Assembly: GCF_029227915.1 (NCBI RefSeq)
Contig: NC_079880.1
Span: forward strand, 22,072,501-22,136,500
From: Hydractinia symbiolongicarpus
Taxonomy: Eukaryota; Cnidaria; Hydrozoa; Anthoathecata; Hydractiniidae
Reading direction: 5' to 3'
DNA: 64,000 nucleotides
A program made the position numbers and the translations under genes. Positions 54,509-64,000 of this stretch are shown here, piece after piece; position 1 is the stretch's first letter; each line of letters begins with the position of its first letter. Below the pieces are notes generated by a model, which ran no database searches, was not told where the DNA came from, and saw nothing but the letters and a program-made list of their open reading frames with translations.

Positions 54509-55245
54509 TCATTTTATTTTCACAGCCAATATTGAATGGATAAAGCTATACAATATCTCATACGATAAGGTTATTAAAATGACCGAATTTACTTTTAGTT
54601 TAAGAACTAAAGTGAACAAAAACTTGCGCTTGTGTAAAGACAGACATATGGTGGTAACCAATTCTTGTTCTTGCAAAACATCAAATGAAGAATCAATATT
54701 AAACCTTGCCAAACTATTAGGTGGTTGACCAAACACTTCAAATAAAGTTTTCTTTGTGCATCGAGATGTTCTTGTGTTTAATGCAACTATAAAAAAGTAT
54801 ATTTAACTTTGTGTATCTGTTTGCTTTGCTGCAATCATGTTTTCACGTAAGCATTGTTTCTTTCTACAAGGTCTTGCACCCATGGAGATCTTGCTTTTTT
54901 ATTTACTAATTTGCATTCTCCAGGCCACTCGTTCACGTCTTTTTTGTACAAAGTGAAAAGAATGTTATATTTGGAAAAGTGATCAACCACATGACGGATC
55001 AATTTATACTCTCCATCTGCAGCAATAGTCATATCCATCAAAACCTGATAATACAATTAATCTATGTTTCATTTCTAACAAATCGATAACTTTCATTAAA
55101 ATTTGAGATGTAGTAGTTTCCTGCATCCTCTCCATAAATTACTTTGATATTATTGGTGGAAGAGGAGCTACCACTGTTTGACGATGCTTTAACCGGCACG
55201 TTTTGCACAATTGTACGAAACAGTGGTTACTGTACTCTTGTTTGA
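54509..55245 (-). pseudogene. Integrase remnant, unit 4
   Basis: Counterpart of 41616-42352. Unique substitutions occur just outside the coding pieces (ATACAATT at 55052, TTTCTAAC at 55073). Confidence 0.6.
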
Positions 55246-56033
55246 GCTGAAAATTAAAAAATGTTTTGATTTATTTATCATCTAGTTATATAAAATATAT
55301 ATCAAGATAACTTTCTACACACAACTTCTGGATAATTTATAATAATATAGAAAGACTGTTAAAGCATTTACCATGGTTAAAGTGTTCATATATCTTGAGT
55401 GCTTTGTTTGTTTATAGTGTATACGATATAAAAGATTGAATATATCTTCTTTCGACACGTTTCACCGAATATCAACAGCTTGAATTCTAGATATCAATAA
55501 CACTTTTCCATGAAGAAAATACACCTTTCCCGAATTTCATAAATTATGAAGTCATCCCAACTTTATAATGGTTCTGTGCTCTTCAGATAGAATATTAAAT
55601 TATCATGATAAAAATGAATTTTTTAGAGCAATATAGTATTCTAGTTGGATTTTATTTGGATTTGAAGAAAATAATTATTTTGAAAACAAGGCTATTCTTA
55701 GGAAGCCTGGCTATATAAAGGGTTTGACCGTAACTTTCAGCCTGGAATTAAGGCACTTACCGAATAAATATATTTACGAAATTAGGTAATTCATTCTACC
55801 GTTTGCTAAGGATCTTAAGGATAAGAATCATTTTTAGTAGCGACCTCTTTAATAGAATTTGACATAATTAAGAAATTCAGGAAAGGTCTATTGTTTAAAT
55901 AAGTAAAACCTACAAAAATTAAAAATACTGAAAAATAGCTGCCTTCACGTTAGTCATATCTTTTTTCTTGGACTTCTCCACCACACATAAACAATTTTCC
56001 ATTTAAACTAATTCATAAAAATTTTCCATTTAA

Positions 56034-56070
56034 ACTAATTCATAAAGTAGATTCTACTTTATGAATTAGT
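56034..56070. repeat. Palindrome with 18-bp perfect arms
   Basis: ACTAATTCATAAAGTAGA, one T, then TCTACTTTATGAATTAGT. It is preceded by a direct duplication of ATTTTCCATTTAAACTAATT. It lies about 90 bp beyond the right end of the tandem array. Confidence 0.85.
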
Positions 56071-56282
56071 AAGTCGTAAAATATATTTTCAGGGCTTATC
56101 CATTTACAATAAAATGGCTCTTCATCCTAATAAAAATTAACAAAAAATATATTACAGATAAAATATTATTAAAAGAAGTTGAGTAACGCACGGGAATGGA
56201 GCAAATATGCAAAGAAAAAATAAATAAATGAATAAATAAATAAAACATCAATTTCTCGCAAGGGATTTTGCCATTGCAACAT

Positions 56283-56513
56283 CTAACATGTAGCAACGTT
56301 CTTGCAGAAGGTGGGATAAACGTTTTCGTTTTTTAGTTTTGACGGAAGCTCATTCAACAACTGAATAGCAAAATCTTGGAAAGTTCCTGATACAACCGAT
56401 GGTTTAATACGGGTATCAGAGTTCTGCAATGTTCTTGTGTGCACTTTAACATCTAAATGACATGTAGAAGGCCAGTATACTGAGTTTAACGCCTTATGTG
56501 TAGTTTTTAACAA
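56283..56513 (-). pseudogene. LINE C-terminal tail fragment (CR1/L2-like)
   Basis: Reads VHTRTLQNSDTRIKPS and SGTFQDFAIQLLNELPSKLK, resembling the C-terminal end of an APE-type LINE ORF2. No RT is attached. The assignment is tentative. Confidence 0.4.
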
Positions 56514-56717
56514 GTTAAAATTTCTTCTAATAATTAATTTCTTCTAAAATTTCTTCTAATTTCTTCTAATTACTTTATTTATAAACCAACCCCCATGGAT
56601 AAAATAGAATCAGCAAGTACCAAAATCAACAACCATATGCAATGGAAATTGACAAATTTCGTTAAACATTTTTAACTAAAACTACATCCAAACTTTGTAT
56701 TCTATTATTTTAACGCA

Positions 56718-57029
56718 CTAAAACAGAACGCTATTTAAGAGATAGTTTCTGGAGATGTGCTTGCTCATTCGAAGGCGGAAATTATTTGTTTCACCAATAT
56801 ATGTCGTGGAACAGGTTGTACATTTTAGAAAGTAAATTACGTTAATTGATTGACTTGTTAACTTGGTTTTTATGATCCATTCCTGGTTGTTAGACATTAC
56901 AAATCGATCTCCTTCTTCTATATATTGTCTGCATAGTTTACATCGCCCATCTTTACATTTCAGTAAACCAGGGGAGGCAGAATTTCTTTCTTTTGTTAAT
57001 AATCGCAATAGGTGGCTGTCGTTGAGCAA
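56718..57029 (-). pseudogene. GIY-YIG endonuclease fragment, Penelope-like
   Basis: The 103-residue frame has CKLCRQYIEEGDRF, then NVIYFLKCTTCSTTYIGETN and RLRMSKHIS. The spaced cysteines before the VIY...YIGET core are typical of the C-terminal endonuclease of Penelope-like retroelements. The core is normally preceded by an RT, which is absent here. Confidence 0.65.
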
Positions 57030-57084
57030 GCACTATGTTATAATTATTAAACGTTTCTTTATTTTTTTCATTTTCACTGGTTTT

Positions 57085-57712
57085 TAAAGTATCTTTGCTC
57101 TTTTAATAATATTTTGATTCGTAAAGTTACAAATGTTGACACAAATGGTATATTTACTTTCTTATGTTTCATGGGAGCGGGACCTTGTAGTTGAGCGTTA
57201 TATGTACCCTTTTCTGCAACGTATTTTGGGTACTTGCAATTTAGCAACCATTTCCTACTCTCGTTTAGTCTTTGTTGAGTCTTTTTATAATCGGATACAA
57301 ATACTACTCACGGCTGTTTCAGCTAGCGAGACGCGGCTGTTTCAGCTAGCACCAGTTTTAATAGGCATTTTAATAACATAAACCAACTTAAGGATTGGAA
57401 ACTAAGTGGTTTAAATAAAATATAGTTCTATACCAATAAGGTTAATTCAAATACAAAGCTATTGGGTTGTTGCGTAGCTAAAACAAAACAAAAACTTTCA
57501 CCCTCCGGTTTAAAGACCGTGGACACCATGCCAACTTAAAGCAAAATATTTTCAGATACGAAGTTATCCCATAGATAATTTTTATAAAAATTATTCTAAG
57601 ATAGTTACGAGATTCGAATAAAAAAACAACTGTAGGTGTGTCCGTACATTAAGAATTGAGATTGTAATAAACGTTAGGTACTTTTTTTAAAAAACTATTG
57701 TTAAAGTTCAAG
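57085..57712. other. Non-coding spacer
   Basis: AT-rich, with a short tandem duplication (GGCTGTTTCAGCTAGC) at about 57314-57350. No gene is seen. Confidence 0.4.
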
Positions 57713-58377
57713 ATGGCTACTGGGGATTTACACCTAGCTCGGTTGAACAAGCTGTGCCGAATGTGCGGAAACGCTCTGTCTGATCGATCGCAAATTGTCT
57801 AAGAGCACATAAAGAACTTGGATATTATTTTCAGAGCTGATTTTTATTCTTTTATTCAGGAAAGCATTCATCCAAAAAAATTCTCTCACTCGTGCATTGG
57901 TACCATAAGTAATGTCCTAAAACGTGACTCAGCTACCGCTATGGTGCCTGTTAAATGGTATACACATAAAGATACCGAGTGCGCAACATGCATACTAAGT
58001 GCGCAAAAAAAGAGAGGTGGCAAAGCTATGAAAAGTAGGGACGGTGGTAATCCAGCACACAAAGCTGTTGCTTCCGCAGAAAACACTTGACACCCCTAAA
58101 ACTTAATAAGATTTACAGAAAAACTTCTGAAATTTTTAAATATATTGGAAACGTTCTCTCAGGCATAAATATCAGTGAAGGCAACTGGGAACATCTGATT
58201 TGTGCTTTGTGTAGCAATATTTTAAAAAGGATGTTAATGATAAACGAATGTAACCACGTGTTTTGTGCCTTGTGTTTAACAAATTCGTTGCAAAATTCAA
58301 ATAGATGTCCCACCTGCAGCATCCCAACAACACCCGGGATGTCTCGCCTGGTTTTTGCAATTCCAGGATTTAATTAA
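57713..58377 (+). pseudogene. RAG1-N-terminus-like zinc-binding region plus RING finger
   Basis: An ATG at 57713 starts a frame with LCRMCGNAL, a stop at about 57798, then SIHPKKFSHSCIG, a Trp-His pair (VKWYTHKDTECATC) and a basic Gly-rich stretch. This CxxC / HPxxFxHxC / WxxH / CxxC order is that of the zinc-binding region before the RAG1 core. A second frame (58087-58377) gives a C3HC4 RING: CALCSNIL, CNHVFCALC, RCPTC. RAG1 also has this RING. One stop and one frame change break the gene. A RAG1 N-terminus-like transposon (N-RAG-TP) has been described in molluscs; this looks like a relative. Confidence 0.65.
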
Positions 58378-61300
58378 ACACACTAGTTGTCAAGGGGAAA
58401 TTTGGTTGTTCATTTAAACTGCTGTCTACACAATCGCACACATGCTCTTCAGCATTGTCATTTACAACACTGGAGATGATGCAGTTGAGCTCTTCCAAGG
58501 CTGTACCGAAAAAGGTAGAAAAATGCATTGCTCACGTGGTTGGAATAAAAATGCAACACTCAAACTTCCCTAATAAAGCTGTCCATTTGCCCAGTGGAAG
58601 TAAGATTACTTATGTATGGAGTGGACTCAGTAAAAGTGATTTGGCATTGACTTTTTTTAACAAGCAATTGATTATCAATCGGCTAAGAAAGCAAAAAATT
58701 TGCTAAAATTTAACATTATACTTAGCAATTTTGAGGCTGAATTAAACATTGAAAATAAGTTGCTTTTGCATATGTTTACAGATGTGCATACCTAGGTTAT
58801 AATTTTTTTGCAATTCCACACATTTTTTATACAAATTTTTAAAATCTCCAGAGTAAATAATAATAATAATAAATATTTCAAGTGGCTAGAGTGGTCGCAG
58901 AGTATGGGAAGTTTAGGGGGACAATAAAAACCATTCTATATATTAGGAGATTTGCCAAAATTTTGATGTGTTAAGAAAAAAATGTGTATAACTACTTTAT
59001 ACAAAATTACAAAAACCATGCTATGTCATATTAAATAAAGTACAGATAACTGTCTGTAACAATATGATAATTTTAATACTAATATTACATTTTACATAAA
59101 ACAAATCAACAACATATGTTCCATATTTTAGCCATTGACAATAACACCCATTAGAATTCCTCGCAAGTCATCTGATGAAATATGTAAAACGAATGGGCGA
59201 TATAGACCAAATTCAGCCAAGGAGTTAGTCATCTGATATCTGGTCACAAAACAATCCGTCACAAAACAGACCACAGCACTGCTAAAGTCTATGGAAGAAA
59301 GTCACAGGAACATTATCATTAAAAATTTGGGTACAGAAGTCATTATCTCAGCAAATAACATCACAGCAATGAAATCAAATTTAAACACGCCATGGAATCA
59401 ACTACGCGAAATATCACGTTGGTTAAAAACATTTAACGTGAAAATTGAATCTAAAAATAAGCAAGAATTGTCGCTGCTGAATGGGTAGGCCAAGGACTGA
59501 GAGTTGAGCTGTCTCCTCTCACTAAATTATCAGTTGGAAACAGGGTATCCGTTATACCTAGGCCCTGGGGGTATCTATATAATGTAGTTGGTCACTATGT
59601 ATCAATTCAAAAAACTAGAATGTCACAATTTACTTTACAATGAGATCCATGTTAAAATTGGTGGAGACCATGGAGGAAATAGTTTTAAAATGGCATATCA
59701 AGTAGGCAATCTTCTAAATCCAAACAAGAAGGAAAATACAATACTATTTAGCATTTTTGAAGGTAAGAAACATATATTACAAATATGAAAACAGCAAAAT
59801 TAAATTTGAAAATCCAAAATTCTATGCATGTGATGTCTAATTGTGATCTAAAGTAGAAACGATCTAAGTGATCTAAAGTAGAAATCAAAACATTTTTTAT
59901 ATATTTTTTTTTAAATTAGGGAAAGACACAAGAGCAAACTTAAGAGTCTGCCTTGAAAGGTTTCGACCACAAATAAAAAAGATGCAACAAGTCATATATA
60001 AAGAGTCGATATTCCGTGTATTTATGTATGGCGACTACGAATTTATGTGTGCAATGTATAGCGCGAATGGTAAATAAATACTTAAGATCTGGGGCACGTT
60101 GCTAGTTGATAATCAAAATAAATTAATTTTTACAGAACTTTTGTAATTTAATAAAGTTCCTGTAGTTTAACAATGGGTTTTTAGTACGCAGATATGGTAA
60201 AAGCGTAGTTAAAAACGGTTATTTTTTGAAAGTTTCTAATAAAATATGTATACTTTAACATTTGTGTTTAGGGCGTCACGGCTGTTTGTTTTGCAACATT
60301 TCCTTAAAACCAGTGTTTACTTGCAAGAAATTTAAGAACAACACTTGAAGAAAATTTATCAGATTTCAGTGAAAGTGGTGGGAGCACTAAAAATGCAAAA
60401 GAATTTTATAATGTTATTGACAACATCTTTTTTGACATACCAATCGATCAAGTATACATCATATTTTTATGTTTTTCTACTGCAAGTTGATTTAATAATT
60501 CCAAAATAAAATCTATGTAAACACTTAATTTTAGGTTTGTATTCCTGGTCTTCATATTTCCTTGGGTGTATATCAAAGGATGTTCAAATTGTTTGAGGCT
60601 TCTTGTTAAGACTATGACGTGAAAATAGTTCTGCTATTGGCAACAGAAGACAATGAATGGATTCAGATTATGGTGACTACATCGAAGTCGTATTGGAAAC
60701 GACTGACTTGCAGCAAAAGGTGGAAGATGAAAAAGCCCAACTAGCAAACCAGCAAGATCAGTTAAACTGGCTTGTAATATCTGGTGGCTTACAACGAAAT
60801 ATACTGACGCACGGGAAAAATATAATACAAACTGAGAAGAAAATCACAGAATTAGAATTAGAAATTTCAACCTTGGCAAACAACAAAAGAGTTTTAGTGG
60901 GTGTGATCATTTTTATTACCTAGATAATTTTTTGTGATATTCGTATATTCGCAAATGTTTTTTTATCTGGAAATTCCCAGAACTTTAATTCCCGAGAAAA
61001 AACTTTTTAAAATTATAATTTTAATTCTGTTCTTATGATGCAAGCCTTATATTCTCACCAATCTAAAGCTATGTGTAGTAGTATATAGCATCTAATTTTA
61101 GGTGTTGGTCCTTGTGCTTCTTCACTAGATAAAACACTGCAAAAATGGGTGTTGAACGTCAGGCCTACCATGACCAAGTTTCATCGGCAATCATGTACAT
61201 AAATTGGAAAAGGTTTGTTAATACTAATAATGATGTGGTTATTTAAAAAAACCTATTTAAAAAAAAGTAAAAAACGATCTTGCTCTTATAGAAAGAAAAC

Positions 61301-61605
61301 ATTCGAAATTTAACATCCAGCATCGAAGAGATTGTTACAACACAACAACATGATGACCAGCTTATTCACAGTGTAAATTTAGAAATGGATAATTATGTTA
61401 TTTACTTCCTTTGCAGAAATTGTGAGAAACTTGTTCCTTTTTTTAAAATAAATAAGTTTGTTTTTTTAATTTTCGTTTGCCAAAAACAAAACAAAAAGGA
61501 AGAATAATATACATATAGTACATAATTGAATTTCCGCGACCGAGGCGTAGGAAATTCTTTAAAACCGTCGTTTTTTTTCTTTTGGAGCATTTTTTGAGAA
61601 AAAAT

Positions 61606-61937
61606 CGACCCTGGGATTTCAAGTTCCTCTGAGAGGAGGATAGTATTGGTATAACTGACTAACTAACTAACCCTGTCCCAAATGGTCAATTGCAACGTCA
61701 CAGATTTAAACTTCGTACCCAAGCTCCCTAAGTACCTGGAAGTCATCTAAATGACGTTTCAGGCCAAAATTGGTATTTGTTTTCGACAAAATTTGGCACA
61801 GTTAACAGAAGAAGTATGCTGAACATAATGGTGACATCATAATTTTGATTTTTGTCACCTAAATGTCATTTTAGGCCAAAATTGGTCCAAAAATTAAAAC
61901 TATACTCCTCTCAGAGGAACTTGAAATCCCAGGGTCG
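61606..61937. mobile_element. Foldback element with perfect 33-bp inverted ends
   Basis: Left CGACCCTGGGATTTCAAG plus TTCCTCTGAGAGGAG is exactly mirrored at 61905-61937. The interior carries AATGTCATTTTAGGCCAAAA modules that also continue to the right (61960-62110). It lies in an intron-like part of the RAG1-like transposon. Confidence 0.8.
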
Positions 61938-62110
61938 GCATCAAAATTTTGGTTTTTTGCCACCTTAAATGTCATTTTAGGCCAAAATTAGTCCAAAAAT
62001 TAAAACTACTTTATTTTCAACAAAATTTGGCACAGCAAACAAATAAAGTATGCTGAACATGATGGTCAGATCAAAATTTTGATTTTTTGTCAACTAAATG
62101 CCGTTTAAGA
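61760..62110. repeat. Tandem module of about 200 bp, two copies
   Basis: ATTTTAGGCCAAAATTGGTC and ACAAAATTTGGCACAG followed by AAGTATGCTGAACATRATGG recur near 61770-61880 and 61965-62100. Confidence 0.6.
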
Positions 62111-62829
62111 CCATAAACGTTTCAATCGCAAGACTTTCAACCATGAATGACAGACTGTATTTTTGTTAGCAATTCCTTTTAAAATGTGAGTTTATTATGA
62201 CACGTTTCGTTTTGTTTGCGTTTGTTGTAAGACATAATGTCACTTGTGTGCTTTATCTTCAGAGCTGCATTCACCAAACCTCTTCGAATGTTTGGCACGA
62301 TAACACAAAGAATTAGCAGGTTGTCATCAAATATTTTGGTAGCGAGCGGAAATTCTTAGAGCCCCCAGGGCTTCTTGTTATAGAAGTTTCAATTGATAAA
62401 CTCTTGATGCATTTGCAAACCAACTGGCCAAAAGTTAATATTTCACCAAAACTGCATATGCTCGAAGATCATGTCACTGAGTTCATAGCAAAATGGAAAG
62501 TTGGATTTGAGTTTTTTGGCAAACAAGGTAAACAGCCACTTAAATTTAAAACCTGGTAACACCAAAATTTGTGTTTTACAAAAATGTGTTATTTTTCAGA
62601 AAATGTTTAGCTAGCTTAAATGTCATATTTTACCATTTTTAAGGTGGAGAAAGCTTGCATTATGAAATCAACAGAATGTCGAGCAGGTACAGCTGCATCA
62701 AAAACCCAGTCTAGCGGTTACAAAATACATTAAATCAACATTTTGGTAATGTAAATCTTGAATCAAGCCAATTAAAACCAAAAATTAAAAAAAGAAAAAT
62801 GGCACGCGAAAATCATCTTTAGTATTGGC

Positions 62830-63332
62830 ATCAAGACATCAACCACTTGCAATTCATGTCATATTACCAGCTCCTCAGAAGTTATAGCACCATGCATCCA
62901 AATTTCTCTGCACCCTACGTTACAATCTTCCTTAGATAATTTCTTCGAAAGCGAGGAGTTGTCAGACACCAATGCCTACTTCTGCCATGTTTGCAACGCT
63001 CATCAAACTGCTCCAGTTGAAAAGAGGTAGTGTCGTGCGGTTCCCGTCTCATTTTACAGCTAAAACATTTTGCCAGTGCCAACGGCCTTGTGTCAAAAAT
63101 TGCCTCTCGTATTACTGCTTACCTTGGTACCCTTTCCATACCTTTAACCGTAGATGGAGAAGTGAAATTTCGTAAATATTTTCAATTAAGGGCTATTATC
63201 AACCATTGCGGCAACTTAAATAATGGTCACTACACAACCATAGCCTTCGACCAAATGGTACACAGGTGGATACATTGCAGCGATAGAGCAGTAATTTTCT
63301 GTGATGATTTCTTTTTAGAAGAGCTGAGATAA
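62830..63332 (+). pseudogene. USP domain, C-terminal part, LINE copy D
   Basis: The first part reads TTCNSCHITSSSEVIAPC, FFESEELSDTNAYFCHVC and NAHQTAPVEKR, then a stop. A one-base shift moves to the frame 63030-63332: RLILQLKHFASAN, then the His box LRAIINHCGNLNNGHYTTIA and HRWIHCSDRAVI. The His box is complete here, unlike copy A. The Cys box is missing through 5' truncation. The pattern is that of a C19 peptidase. Confidence 0.85.
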
Positions 63333-63351
63333 GAATACTTTAACCGGAATG

Positions 63352-63622
63352 AGTCAGCAAGGGGGCTTGACTACACTCAGTCTTGTCTTTGGAGAGTGAC
63401 GACTCCACTTATTACACCAGTCAAAAATAAAACAAAATCAAATAAAAATTAAGTTAGCAAGGGGGTTTGATCATACTAGGTCTTGTCTTCGGAGAGTGAC
63501 AACTCCACTTATTACCCCAGATAAAAAAAATAAATAAATAAAAAATAAAAAAAATATTAGCAGGGGGGTTTGATCACACATGATCTTGTCTTTGGAGAGT
63601 AACGACTCCACTTATTACCTGA
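63352..63622 (+). promoter_or_regulatory. Three tandem hairpin modules in the LINE copy D 3' UTR
   Basis: Each module is GCAAGGGGG (or GCAGGGGGG), about 25 nt, TCTTGTCTT, the hairpin GGAG-N8-CTCC, then ACTTATTAC(C/A)CCAG. The period is about 101-105 bp. Confidence 0.75.
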
Positions 63623-63684
63623 GTTAAAAACAAAGAATAGCACAGTTGAACAGAAAGTGGTCAAAGTTAATTTTAGGAAGATAG

Positions 63685-63747
63685 GGATGTCTAATTTCTG
63701 CTGATGACCGTCCGCGGACCTCTTCGAGGTGACCCAGCTAGACATCC
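63685..63747 (+). promoter_or_regulatory. RNA three-way-junction-like structure, copy D
   Basis: Outer stem GGATGTCTA/TAGACATCC, inner hairpins CCG-TCCG-CGG and CCTC-TTC-GAGG. Homologous to 23173-23237. Confidence 0.7.
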
Positions 63748-64000
63748 AGGGTACTTAGGTTCAGAAATATGGGTCGAAACCTACCTGCCCTTGGGTAAAG
63801 TTCTGTTCATCTTTTCAAATGTGTTGTGTCCTTTTTATTTTATTTTTTTTATATTTTTTTTAATTCCTTGTAAAAAGGGAGAATTGTGCTTTTAGAGGCA
63901 TATTCTCTAGAGGAGTACAACCTCTAGCTTGTTTCCAAAGACCTAACAGGTTGAGTTCATCATTGCGGTGACTTGCCACCTCTTTATAAATTATTTTTTT

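Larger units (their letters stand above)
38765..55945. repeat. Tandem array of four 4.3-kb units
   Basis: Units are 38765-43052, 43053-47350, 47351-51645 and 51646-55945 (4288, 4298, 4295 and 4300 bp), head to tail, with only scattered differences. The junction reads GCTGCCTTC-GAAGTG. The left flank reads GTCTGC-GAAGTG and the right flank GCTGCCTTC-ACGTTAG, so there is almost no homology at the breakpoints. Copies 3 and 4 share changes not seen in 1 and 2 (Ser-Ser-Tyr against Ser-Ser-Asp in the minus-strand gene). Copy 1 lacks 15 bp near 38850. An assembly artefact must be excluded. Confidence 0.92.
58430..62760 (+). pseudogene. DDE-like transposase downstream of the RAG1-like domains, multi-exon
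   Basis: Pieces in order: NITAMKSNLNTPWNQLREIS (59291-59488); MYQFKKLECHNLLYNEIHVK and IGGDHGGNSFKMAYQ (59588-59762); DTRANLRVCLERFRPQI and VFMYGDYEFMCAMY (59920-60069); GRHGCLFCNIS (60272-); VCIPGLHISLGVYQRMFKLF (about 60535); a coiled coil (60657-60900); VERQAYHDQ (about 61150); SPKLHMLEDHVTEFIAKWKV (about 62440) and GGESLHYEIN (62645-). Introns at 59763-59919 and 60070-60271 keep GT/AG and correct phase. The Asp of GGDHGG, the Asp of YGDYEF and the Glu of GGESLH could be the DDE triad. Many stops and frameshifts; dead copy. Confidence 0.6.
62820..64000 (+). mobile_element. 5'-truncated LINE with USP and 3' UTR (copy D)
   Basis: A second member of the USP-bearing family. Only the distal part of the USP domain and the 3' UTR remain. 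The UTR has three tandem hairpin modules (63391-63406, 63491-63506, 63594-63609), the junction-type structure at 63685-63747, and the 3' hairpin TAGAGG-AGTACAA-CCTCTA near 63910. The window ends soon after the tail. Confidence 0.8.

Noticed and set aside
38765-55945. CRISPR-like or satellite array
   Set aside because: The unit is 4.3 kb with genes and mobile-element scraps; this is tandem duplication.
62830-63332. Host USP gene
   Set aside because: It is 5'-truncated, frameshifted and followed by the LINE-family 3' UTR with the same hairpins, so it belongs to the LINE.

Overview
This window looks like AT-rich metazoan nuclear DNA, most likely from a cnidarian or another early-branching animal. 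I base that on spliceosomal introns with clean GTAAGT/TTTAG sites and on the transposon families present: a Helitron with OTU and 2A, a THAP-type DDE transposon with a YqaJ/PHD partner, DIRS, BEL/Pao, RLE-type LINEs, a Penelope-type GIY-YIG remnant and Polinton-like virus-derived genes. Species cannot be fixed from sequence alone. I see no bacterial features and almost no ordinary host genes; the exception is a possible coiled-coil gene made of micro-exons at the left edge.

Layout. 0-2.5 kb: small foldback elements, a microsatellite, tiny minus-strand exons encoding coiled coil, and an 86-bp tandem repeat. 2.8-3.7 kb: a truncated copy of the 5' end of the Helitron. 6.9-13.7 kb: a minus-strand Helitron encoding 2A + OTU peptidase, a central region, the HUH/Y2 Rep and a PIF1-like helicase, interrupted by one stop and several frameshifts. 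14.3-16.8 kb: a TIR-bounded transposon with an apparently intact three-exon THAP + DDE transposase and a damaged YqaJ/PHD gene. 17.2-22.8 kb: an RLE-type LINE whose frame runs RT, zinc knuckle, restriction-like endonuclease and then a ubiquitin-specific protease (USP/C19) domain. 23.0-25.2 kb: further 3'-UTR and 5' fragments of the same LINE family plus a MITE. 25.3-27.9 kb: a decayed DIRS element. 27.9-33.8 kb: a decayed BEL/Pao element with a 148-bp minisatellite upstream of gag. 36.2-39.4 kb: a decayed cluster of compact Polinton/adintovirus-like genes. 38.8-55.9 kb: four near-identical 4.3-kb head-to-tail copies containing part of that cluster and an integrase remnant. 56-57 kb: LINE and GIY-YIG remnants. 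57.7-62.8 kb: a decayed, intron-containing transposon with RAG1-N-terminus-like zinc-binding and RING domains followed by a DDE-like transposase. 62.8-64 kb: a 5'-truncated second copy of the USP-bearing LINE.

Most unusual signals: (1) the USP domain fused downstream of the RLE in a LINE, seen in two independent copies; (2) RNA structures in the 3' UTRs of this LINE family that are kept by compensatory base changes; (3) RAG1-N-terminus-like domains upstream of a transposase; (4) a hydrophobic leader plus 2A motif before the OTU peptidase of the Helitron; (5) the 17-kb tandem array cut out of virus-like genes. Nearly every coding region carries stops or frameshifts; the THAP/DDE transposase is the clear exception.
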